Under the pieces are notes generated by a model that was not told the origin of the DNA, searched no databases, and was given only the letters and a program-made list of their open reading frames with translations. 64,000 nucleotides of DNA from SFTJ01 sp045613305 (GTDB lineage Bacteria > Bacteroidota > Bacteroidia > Bacteroidales > Muribaculaceae), in the NCBI GenBank assembly GCA_045613305.1, contig JAZLAU010000028.1:1-64000 (forward strand). Direction: 5' to 3'. Positions 15,764 to 23,257 of the stretch are shown in pieces; positions within the stretch are counted from its first letter, which is position 1; every line of letters starts with the position of its first letter. The position numbers and the translations under genes are program-made.

Positions 15764-17593
15764 TTATTTCACGATAACCTTAAATGCAGAAGCACCGTTT
15801 TCAGTTTCAACCTTCACGATGTAGAAACCAGGAGCAACGTTGTAAGAAGTTTCGCCAGCCTTGATTTGGTCAGCAGCGATAGTAGCGCCGTTAGCGTTGT
15901 AGATGCTTACAGTAGCGTCGTTTTCAGCAGCAACGATGATTTCGCTAGCAGCAGAATAAACTTCAACGCCTTCAGCAGGCTTGTCAACGATAGTGATGCC
16001 AGAAGTTTCTTCAACTGGATCCAACCAGATGTCGAATACGTTAGCGCCAGTGTTGTTGTCAGGAGTGTTGTAAACCATGTAAAGTTCGTGCAAGCCCTTC
16101 ACTTCGCGAAGAATCTTGCCAGCAGTTCTGCGGCGTTCTGACCATGCGCCAGTGCCTTGAAGGCGAACTACAGCGATTGGGTCGTGGCCGTTAAGAATAG
16201 TTGGAAGTTCTTGTTCCCATTGTTCCTTAGTGTACATGAAGTCAGGGTCAAGGTCGATGTAGAATGAGAAGTTAGAAACGTCGACGTCGCCAATCCAAGC
16301 TGGTTCGCTTGAGTGGTTGATGATGATTCTCTTGTAAGAACCGTCGCCGAAGTCTACACCTTCGCCTTCGCCGTAGAAGTCGATTACAGTGCCAGGACCA
16401 GTGTAACCAATGTTACCTGCATTTTCCCATTGACCGCGAGCAAGAAGTTCGTAGCCCCAAGGGTCACCTAAACCTTCTTGGCAACCAACGAAAGTGAAGT
16501 GGAATGCTTGGTCAGATGGTTCAACGTCTTCAAGAATAATACCGCAGTCAGTACATTCAATCCAAGGCTTGCCCTTGCAGAATTCTACTGCTTCAAGGTT
16601 AGTAGAACCGCCGTCCCACTCAACAAGCACAAGGTGTTGGCCTGTGATGTTAGTTTGTAGGTTCTTAGCCAAAGCAACAACTGCGTTACCACCTAAGTTA
16701 CGGCCTGTCCAAATGCGAGCGATTTGGTTTTCAGGCTTAACTTCGTCAAGATATACGTTTAGGTAGTCGTAGATGTTTTCGTTGCCGTGAGTAAGGCGAA
16801 GAACGATTTGTTCGTAACCGCCAGTGCCGAAGTCAACATTGCCATAAGAAGCTACGAAACCGTCGCTTGTCCAACCCCATTGAAGTGGGTCTTTGTTTTC
16901 GTCGAAGCGAGGAGCGTCAGATTCTGGGTCGAAACCAGCATACTTAGTTGAGTTAGCAGTAGGTAGAGCGATGGTGTTGTCGTAGTAACCTGGCTTTTCG
17001 TTTGGTTCAAGCAAACGAAGCATATAGTCGCTACTTTCTTCGTTTTGGTCGAAATCAGATGGGACCAATTTGTTTTCGTAGAAGTTTACCGAGCGGATGT
17101 TACCGGCGCCACCAATGAATGTAAGGTATACCTTTTGCTTGCCTATAGGCTTTGTGTAGGTAAGGCCTTCGATAGCAGCAATGCCACCTGAAAGTTCTTC
17201 AGGAGAAGAAGCATTGTAGCCCATGTTTCCTGCAAATGTGCGGAAGTTGTCGTAGCCACCAGTTTCGTTAATCATCATTTGAGTGAAAGGAAGAGAACTT
17301 TCATAGTCTTCACCAGCGTGAAGGATTGCATAACCGTCAACATACCAACCGTTGGCAAGAACAATACCAGATGCTTGGAAGTTGTTGCCGTCAGCTCCAA
17401 AGTCAACTTCGCCAAGATAGACTTGAGTGTCGGCACCGGCGAAGCCGATGTAGTTGCTTGCGCGGTTAAATTGGGCCGCGTTCATGATTTCAACGCCGCT
17501 TGAATGATTTGTGTAGATTATCAAATCTTCAGCGGAAACAGAAGCTGCGCATAGTGCGATGCTTGCTGCAAAAAGAGTAAATTTTTTAATCAT
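15764..17593 (-). CDS. Secreted protein of three CBM6-like modules with C-terminal sorting tail
   Basis: 609 aa, no catalytic domain recognised. Signal peptide (1-21). Three beta-sandwich modules follow: A (about 22-175), B (about 185-345) with QWGWTSDGFVASYGNVDFG, and C (about 350-535) with GNIGYTGPGTVIDFYG, FYIDLDP and a GLHELYMVYNTP block that looks like the CBM6 closing strand (G-H-d-l-y-l-v-F). The repeated VDFG motif and the D-rich loops resemble CBM6 family carbohydrate binding. The C-terminus (about 540-609) is a Por-secretion-like tail ending in GFYIVKVETENG and FKVIVK. Monocistronic, with its own -7 element and terminator; biased codons suggest strong expression. Likely a surface or extracellular lectin of unknown ligand. 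I am confident of the modules, less so of the family number. Confidence 0.75.
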   Translation of the reverse strand: MIKKFTLFAASIALCAASVSAEDLIIYTNHSSGVEIMNAAQFNRASNYIGFAGADTQVYLGEVDFGADGNNFQASGIVLANGWYVDGYAILHAGEDYESSLPFTQMMINETGGYDNFRTFAGNMGYNASSPEELSGGIAAIEGLTYTKPIGKQKVYLTFIGGAGNIRSVNFYENKLVPSDFDQNEESSDYMLRLLEPNEKPGYYDNTIALPTANSTKYAGFDPESDAPRFDENKDPLQWGWTSDGFVASYGNVDFGTGGYEQIVLRLTHGNENIYDYLNVYLDEVKPENQIARIWTGRNLGGNAVVALAKNLQTNITGQHLVLVEWDGGSTNLEAVEFCKGKPWIECTDCGIILEDVEPSDQAFHFTFVGCQEGLGDPWGYELLARGQWENAGNIGYTGPGTVIDFYGEGEGVDFGDGSYKRIIINHSSEPAWIGDVDVSNFSFYIDLDPDFMYTKEQWEQELPTILNGHDPIAVVRLQGTGAWSERRRTAGKILREVKGLHELYMVYNTPDNNTGANVFDIWLDPVEETSGITIVDKPAEGVEVYSAASEIIVAAENDATVSIYNANGATIAADQIKAGETSYNVAPGFYIVKVETENGASAFKVIVK

Positions 17594-17638
17594 ACTGTAT
17601 AGATTTAAATTGTAATAAATTTCTGCTATGAGATATCA

Positions 17639-17700
17639 CAAATTTAAATTGTTTGTATAACAAAAAATAAAACGATTGTTTCAATAAATGTAACTTTCAA
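17639..17700 (-). promoter_or_regulatory. Putative promoter and repeat element of the 609-aa gene
   Basis: On the minus strand TAAATTTG (17646-17639) fits the -7 consensus. Further upstream TTTCAATAAATGTAA (17679-17693, as read on plus) and another TTTCAA (17695-17700) resemble the repeat in front of the 1033-aa paralogue. Confidence 0.4.
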
Positions 17701-17825
17701 GCCGATGTCAAAGTCTTGAAAATTGTTATTAAGTGGCGTGAAGTGCCTGTTTGAGTGCAGTTTATGCATGATGTGGTCTAACAGTTGTGGTCTTATTGTT
17801 GGCATTGTGTGCCGACAAACGAAAA

Positions 17826-17853
17826 GGCACGCCCTCGATATCGGGGGCGTGCC
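17826..17853 (-). terminator. Terminator of the 1033-aa CBM6-like gene
   Basis: GC-rich arms GGCACGCCCTCGAT (17826-17839) and ATCGGGGGCGTGCC (17840-17853), complementary over 14 bp apart from one G-T; the innermost bases form the loop. On the minus strand it is followed by TTTTCGTTT. It lies 62 nt past the stop. The rest of 17594-17914 holds the 609-aa gene promoter; no gene is seen. Confidence 0.8.
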
Positions 17854-17914
17854 AAGTGTTATGTGGGTTAAATGAAATTCTAACTTTCGTTTTTAACCGT
17901 TTTGATTAAGTTGA

Positions 17915-20900
17915 TTACTTAACAACAACCTTTTCGTTGCCAACAATGTAGATGCCAGCAGCAAGGCCTTGAGTTGCTTCAGAAGCCTTCACGTTGCTGC
18001 GAACAAGTGTGCCAAGAACGCTGTAAACGTTTACGATAGCGTCTTCGTTGCCAGAAAGGATTTCACCAATGCCAGAAACGAAACCTTCGCAATAGATGTC
18101 CTTAATGTTAGCGCCTTCGCCAGTGTTGCGAGGATTGTTGAATACGATGTACATATCGTGGATGCCTTCAACAGGAGTCATAGTTCCACCAGTAGTGTAG
18201 TCGTTGCCCCAACCACCAGTGCTGTGGCGGCGAATAGTAGCGATAGGTTCGTTGTCACCAATTGAAGCAGCCTTGTCAGCCCAATTGTCTGATTCAAGGT
18301 CGATGTAAATCTTGAAGTTGCAAACGTCGCCATAACCATACCAGTCGTTGTTTCCTGTAGCGTAAGTTAGGTAAAGAGTCTTTTCGCTTGCAGCGCCAAA
18401 GTCAACGTCGTTAACTCGAAGGATAGTGCCGTCGCCAGTGAAGCCAACGTTGTTGCCTTCGCGTTGACCGCGGTTAAGGATTTCGAATTCGTATGGGTTA
18501 CCTACACCAATTTGAGTGTCGTTGTTCCAAGTGTTGTTGCGGAATGTGAACATCAAGTCTTCAGCCTTAGGAGTAGCAGCGTCAGCTTCCTTAGCAGCGA
18601 ATTCTACAAGGTCGTGCATAGGAGTTTCTGGAAGAATTACGTTCTTGCTGAAACCGATCTTGTAAACATTGATAGAACCACCAATCCACTTAACAAGCAC
18701 CTTGTGAGAGCCAGTTACAGGAGTGTCAAGAGTAGCAGCGAATGGACGGTTGTGGTCGCGAGACTCAAGACCTGCGAAGATTGTAGTAACAAGGTTTTCA
18801 GGAGCTACTTCGTCGAAGTAGATTTCAATCTTGTCGTTAAGGTTGTTGCTCCAGTGGTTGAAGAATGCGTATGCTTGAACATATTCGTCAGTACCGAAGT
18901 CAAATGTGCCATAGTCAGCGATGAAGCCGTCGCCAGTCCAACCCCATTCAGAATTGTCGGCACCTGTCATAGCTGCTTCTGGGAATAGTTCTGGGTTGAT
19001 TGCTTGAGAGTCCTTTGACATAACTTCCACAACTCCTTCAGCAGGAACAGTTAGATAAGTAGCTTCAGCGTTAGTAGCAGTAGCCGCTTCGATGATTTCA
19101 GAGCCGAATAGGCGTACAGCGAAGTAGTTACCAGTGTTGTCGCGAGCAGAAAGGAATAGGTGTTGCTTGCCGCTCAATTCCTTAGTAAGGTTAGCCACGT
19201 AAGTAGTTGCTTGAGCATATGAGCCGTTAGGCTTAGTAGCGATTTCAGCAATCACTTCGGCAGTTTCAGCAGTTTCACCAGCCTTAATGATAGTGTATCC
19301 AAGGCCATCGCCCCAACCATTAGCGAAGTCAACGCCAATAGCCTTCACAGAACCAGCTTCGCCAAAGTCAACTTCACCAAGGTCAACCAAAATCTTGCCA
19401 GCGTCGGTGTTGCCGATACAAGCAGGTTCGCGATTGAACCAACCGCCGTCAATAATCTTCACGTTGTCGCAGTTGTCGTGAGTTGTAGGGATTGTAGCCA
19501 CAAGAGGCATGTGAGTAAGAGGTGCTACGTAAGGCACTCTGCGTTCAAGATATATGTCGAAGATGTTAGCGCCAGAGTCGTTGTGACGACGGTTGTTGTA
19601 AACGATATACATGTCGTGAACGCCGTCGATTTCGCAAGTTAGGTCAGCGCCATTCATAATCTTGTTGCCCCAGCCACCAGAGTTTTGCATGTCAAGGATT
19701 GCAATTGGTTCAGCGCCGTAGGTAGTAATCCAAGGCTTAGTCCAATCGGTGATTTCACCATCCTTTTCAAGGTCAAGGTAAACAGCGAAGTAACTATCTT
19801 CCATTAGAGCATAGTTATCGTTGTTGTTATCGGTAGCATAGTTAAATATAATGTGGTCGTAAGCCTTTTCGCCGAAGTCAACGTCTTTGAAACGAATTAC
19901 AGTGCCGTTGCCGGTGAAACCAATGTTACCACCGCTTTCATATCTACCGCGGTTAAGCAAAGTGTAAGCCCAAGGGTTGCATTGACCTTCAGGTTGTCCG
20001 CTGAAAGTGTTAACGAAAGCGCCTTCAGAAGGAGTGTCGTAAGTGTTTTCAGGAACAGTTAAAGTAGCATATTCGTCAGCTTCAGGCCAAACAGTATTTT
20101 CAGTGAATTCAACATATTCAAGGTTGATAGAACCACCAAGCCACTTAACAAGCACTTTGTGTGAGCCAGAGATAGCGTCGATAGATTTAGCCACAGGATA
20201 AACGCCACCGCCGTAACTGCGGCCAGCCCAAATCTTAGCAACCAAGTTTTCAGCAGTAGGTTCGTCAACGTATACTTCAAGATAGTAGTTGTCGCGGCCT
20301 TCAGCGTCAACCTTAAAGCCAGTAACTACTTGCTTGTATTTGCCTTCACCGAAGTCAACAGTGCCATAGTCGGCAATGAAACCGTCGTGAGTCCAACCCC
20401 ATTGAGTGCCGTCGAAACGAGGACCGTTTTCGGTTGGAGCTTCTTCGCTATAACCTACAGAGTTTGTTGAAAGCAACTTAATGGCAGTGTCGTAGTAGCC
20501 GTTGGCTTCATTAGGGAATGCCACATAGTTGGCATCTTCTTGTTGCTTAACATTAGTAGGCACGTTTTCGTAAAGGTAAACGCGGTTGATGTTACCGCAT
20601 GCGCCTTCGAAAGTCACAAATACGTTTTGCTCGCCAGCAGGAGCGTTGTTAACGATGCCGATGAAGTTTTTGTAAGCATCGTATCCAGGAGTAGTCTTGG
20701 TAACAATAGCACAAACTGCAGTAGCGTCGGCAGGATTGTTGCCCACTTTCACTGTTGCGGTGCCGTTGCCGTCCCAACCGTTAGCGAATTCAATGCCGAC
20801 AGCTTTGAATTTGCTTAGGTCGTATTTGCCAAGGTCAAGGATAGTGTTGGTGCTTGTGTTACCAACGTGTCCACAATTGAAATTGAAAAAACCAGAGCCT

Positions 20901-21016
20901 AAAATCTTAGCTTCGCCGCCTCTTCGAAGAAGAATCTCAGTGTCGGCCGCTGTAGATGTAAAAGGCATCATTAGGGCTAATGCAAGCCCTGTTAGAATAG
21001 TAAATCTTTTAATCAT
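17915..21016 (-). CDS. Secreted protein of six CBM6-like modules (two A-B-C sets) with short C-terminal tail
   Basis: 1033 aa, no catalytic domain recognised. Signal peptide (1-24), then A1 (about 25-152), B1 (about 155-310, containing QWGWTHDGFIADYGTVDFG), C1 (about 315-500, ending GVHDMYIVYNN), A2 (about 505-645), B2 (about 650-800, containing EWGWTGDGFIADYGTFDFG) and C2 (about 805-978, ending GIHDMYIVFNN). A short tail, GIYIVGNEKVVVK, closes the protein. It is the 609-aa neighbour's plan repeated twice. C modules keep GFTGxGT and the CBM6-like final strand; B modules keep SGSHKVLVKW.GGSIN. Own promoter and terminator; biased codons suggest abundant protein. Probable multivalent glycan-binding surface protein; ligand unknown. 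Confidence 0.75.
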   Translation of the reverse strand: MIKRFTILTGLALALMMPFTSTAADTEILLRRGGEAKILGSGFFNFNCGHVGNTSTNTILDLGKYDLSKFKAVGIEFANGWDGNGTATVKVGNNPADATAVCAIVTKTTPGYDAYKNFIGIVNNAPAGEQNVFVTFEGACGNINRVYLYENVPTNVKQQEDANYVAFPNEANGYYDTAIKLLSTNSVGYSEEAPTENGPRFDGTQWGWTHDGFIADYGTVDFGEGKYKQVVTGFKVDAEGRDNYYLEVYVDEPTAENLVAKIWAGRSYGGGVYPVAKSIDAISGSHKVLVKWLGGSINLEYVEFTENTVWPEADEYATLTVPENTYDTPSEGAFVNTFSGQPEGQCNPWAYTLLNRGRYESGGNIGFTGNGTVIRFKDVDFGEKAYDHIIFNYATDNNNDNYALMEDSYFAVYLDLEKDGEITDWTKPWITTYGAEPIAILDMQNSGGWGNKIMNGADLTCEIDGVHDMYIVYNNRRHNDSGANIFDIYLERRVPYVAPLTHMPLVATIPTTHDNCDNVKIIDGGWFNREPACIGNTDAGKILVDLGEVDFGEAGSVKAIGVDFANGWGDGLGYTIIKAGETAETAEVIAEIATKPNGSYAQATTYVANLTKELSGKQHLFLSARDNTGNYFAVRLFGSEIIEAATATNAEATYLTVPAEGVVEVMSKDSQAINPELFPEAAMTGADNSEWGWTGDGFIADYGTFDFGTDEYVQAYAFFNHWSNNLNDKIEIYFDEVAPENLVTTIFAGLESRDHNRPFAATLDTPVTGSHKVLVKWIGGSINVYKIGFSKNVILPETPMHDLVEFAAKEADAATPKAEDLMFTFRNNTWNNDTQIGVGNPYEFEILNRGQREGNNVGFTGDGTILRVNDVDFGAASEKTLYLTYATGNNDWYGYGDVCNFKIYIDLESDNWADKAASIGDNEPIATIRRHSTGGWGNDYTTGGTMTPVEGIHDMYIVFNNPRNTGEGANIKDIYCEGFVSGIGEILSGNEDAIVNVYSVLGTLVRSNVKASEATQGLAAGIYIVGNEKVVVK

Positions 21017-21063
21017 ACCTAACGTTTAGTTATAAGGTTCTTAAAAATGTGTATAATATGAAA

Positions 21064-21114
21064 CAAAGGTAATTTTATCATTTTTCAAATAATGTAATTA
21101 AAGTTTCAAATAAT
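21064..21114 (-). promoter_or_regulatory. Putative promoter and 21-bp-phased direct repeat of the 1033-aa gene
   Basis: On the minus strand TACCTTTG (21071-21064) fits the -7 consensus, about 48 nt before the ATG. Upstream, TTTCAAATAAT occurs twice exactly (21083-21093 and 21104-21114, plus reading), 21 bp apart, i.e. two helical turns, a typical arrangement for a dimeric activator. Confidence 0.5.
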
Positions 21115-21152
21115 AAAAATATTGAGTCAAGGAAGCGGTGTAAATGGAAAAA

Positions 21153-21189
21153 TAAAACCAATTAAGCGGTTTTGGCATAATTGGTTTTA
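21153..21189 (-). terminator. Terminator of the SGNH/SASA esterase gene
   Basis: Perfect 12-bp arms TAAAACCAATTA (21153-21164) and TAATTGGTTTTA (21178-21189) with a 13-nt loop; on the minus strand the stem runs into TTTTTCC. It lies 19 nt past the stop. Confidence 0.8.
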
Positions 21190-21207
21190 TAATAACATAA
21201 AAAATAA

Positions 21208-23148
21208 TTATTCGAAGCTATCGGTTCTGAAAGGAGCCACAGGTAGGTTGTCGTTGCCCTGTAGGTTGCAAGCGGGGTTGTCGGCCCAAGCGTATCGCAC
21301 AGCCACAGGCATGTCTACCTTGTCGCAGCTCACTATTGCCACGTTGCCTTTCACTGTGGCTTTGGCTTCGTGGAAAATCATGTCGGGGCCGGCCATTACA
21401 AATCCCACAGCTTCATCACCGCGGATGCTGATAGGTTGGTTAAATTCTATAATGGCGTTGCGACCCTCGGTGCGGAATTTAGTGTAAGCCGGGATTTGAT
21501 ATTTGCCTTTGTTGTAGGTTTGCGCCAAAGCGGCAAGCGCGAGACGTCGGCCCACTTCTTGCTTGTTTTTAGGGTGAATGTCGTAGGCTTCGCCTATGTC
21601 GATTGCCACAGCCATTCCGGTGTTTTCGAGTTGAAGGGCATTAGCTTGCGCTTCGCGAAGATGTGCCCAAGTTGACTCGGGTTGCACTTGCTTTTGAGCC
21701 TGCCAGTTGGCGAGTTGCACAAAATAGAACGGAAGGTTGGTGTTCCATAACTTGCGCCAATCGCGAATCATGGCGTGGAATAAAGGAGTGTATTGTTTCC
21801 AGCGGTCGCTGTTTTCTTCGCCTTGATACCAAATAACCCCCTTAATGTTAAAGTCGCGGAACGGATACACCATGGCGTTATAAAGGTTAGTTGGGTAGTT
21901 TTGGTGGTTAGGTGCTTTAGGCTGCTTGGGCAGGTTTGCCAATGCGGCACCAATTTGGTAAATCCAGTCGCCAGCGAGCGAAATTTTTTCGTTGTTGAGG
22001 GCAATGTTTAGGTTGTTGGCATCGCCATATATGCCACCGCCGCCGCTGCCGTCTTGCACTCTGACAGTGATGATTGCTTTTCCGGCATTAACCAGTGAGG
22101 CTGGCACTTTGTAAGAACGGTCAATCCAGTAACCACCGGTTTGGCCTATTTTAGTGCCGTTAAACCACACAATGTCGTCGTCGTCGATTTTGGCAAGATT
22201 TAGCGTTAGTTCCTTGCCTTGCCAATTTTGCGGAATTTCAACAGTCTTTTGAAACCACACGCATCCGTCGAAGTTAGGCATTCCGCGGTCTTCCCAAGTG
22301 CTTGGCAGGTTCATTGTAGGCCATCCGTTAGCCGACTGGTCGTGGTTAACCCAACGAGGCTCACCGTTTAGCATACCGGCATCGGCTGCGTTGTAGTCGC
22401 GTTGCCAGTTTAGCATGTCGCGTTTGTGGAATTCGTTTAGTGCGTCGATGCTGCCGTTAGCGGCTTCGATGTCGTGGGCTTGATTTTGCAGACCATATAC
22501 ATTCTTCAGAGTTTCGAGGCTGGTCCATGTTTCGGCAGGAGTGCCTCCCCAACTGCTATCAATGACGCCGATAGGCACTTTAAGGGTGTTGTGCAGGTGT
22601 CGCGCAAAGAAATAAGCCACCGAAGAGAAGTTGTCGACCGATTGCGGAGAGCATTCACGCCATTCGGGATGTGTGAGAGTGGCTTTTTCTGATGGTTTGC
22701 TGGCAATGACTCTTGCCGACTGCAAAAGGCGTATTTGAGGATAGTTGGCGTTAGCCAATTCTTCTTCGTAGTTCATAACCTTTCCCCATCCGTTAACGGG
22801 CATTTCCATGTTCGACTGTCCGGAGCAGAACCACACTTCGCCCGAAAGGATGTTGCTCAGCGTAGTAACATCGCCATCGTTAAACGAGATGGTGTGAGGA
22901 CCGCCGGCTTTAGGTGTTTTTACTGAAATGCTAAATGCACCATCGGAGTTAACCGGGGCGGTGTGGGTTTTTTTGTCCCAACTGGTGGTGATGGCAACGG
23001 CTTGCTTGTTTGATGACACACCTTTGATGGTTAGCGTTGATTTTTGCTGAATCACCATGTTGCTTGTGAAATATTCAGGCAGAGTGACTTTGGCATTTAA
23101 AATCAATGCTGATGCGCATGCTGTTGCTAATGCTAAATATCGTTTCAT
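21208..23148 (-). CDS. SASA-type (sialate O-acetylesterase-like) SGNH esterase with inserted jelly-roll
   Basis: Removes O-acetyl groups from glycans. The ATG at 23148 is preferred over the longer frame (23268) because it begins an ideal signal peptide (MKRYLALATACASALILNA). 646 aa from that start. SGNH block I is SGQSNMEMP with nucleophile Ser112; DSSWGGTPAETW follows; a beta-galactosidase-like jelly-roll is inserted at about 250-400 (FDGCVWFQKT, DDIVWFNGTKIG, GGYWIDR); the fold resumes with GVIWYQGEENS and ends with the catalytic pair in DIHP (Asp523, His525). The acetylated substrate need not be sialic acid: many such enzymes act on plant or host glycans. It lies 109 nt downstream of GH2 and is followed by a good terminator. 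Confidence 0.85.
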   Translation of the reverse strand: MKRYLALATACASALILNAKVTLPEYFTSNMVIQQKSTLTIKGVSSNKQAVAITTSWDKKTHTAPVNSDGAFSISVKTPKAGGPHTISFNDGDVTTLSNILSGEVWFCSGQSNMEMPVNGWGKVMNYEEELANANYPQIRLLQSARVIASKPSEKATLTHPEWRECSPQSVDNFSSVAYFFARHLHNTLKVPIGVIDSSWGGTPAETWTSLETLKNVYGLQNQAHDIEAANGSIDALNEFHKRDMLNWQRDYNAADAGMLNGEPRWVNHDQSANGWPTMNLPSTWEDRGMPNFDGCVWFQKTVEIPQNWQGKELTLNLAKIDDDDIVWFNGTKIGQTGGYWIDRSYKVPASLVNAGKAIITVRVQDGSGGGGIYGDANNLNIALNNEKISLAGDWIYQIGAALANLPKQPKAPNHQNYPTNLYNAMVYPFRDFNIKGVIWYQGEENSDRWKQYTPLFHAMIRDWRKLWNTNLPFYFVQLANWQAQKQVQPESTWAHLREAQANALQLENTGMAVAIDIGEAYDIHPKNKQEVGRRLALAALAQTYNKGKYQIPAYTKFRTEGRNAIIEFNQPISIRGDEAVGFVMAGPDMIFHEAKATVKGNVAIVSCDKVDMPVAVRYAWADNPACNLQGNDNLPVAPFRTDSFE

Positions 23149-23257
23149 AAAATTGTTGTTATGGTATTTAAACGCTAATTTTCCGGATGCTCTATTTGTG
23201 TGGCCGTTAAGCCTTGAGGGTGGAGGGCAATGAGGAGTGTAAGGACTCGTGTATAAA

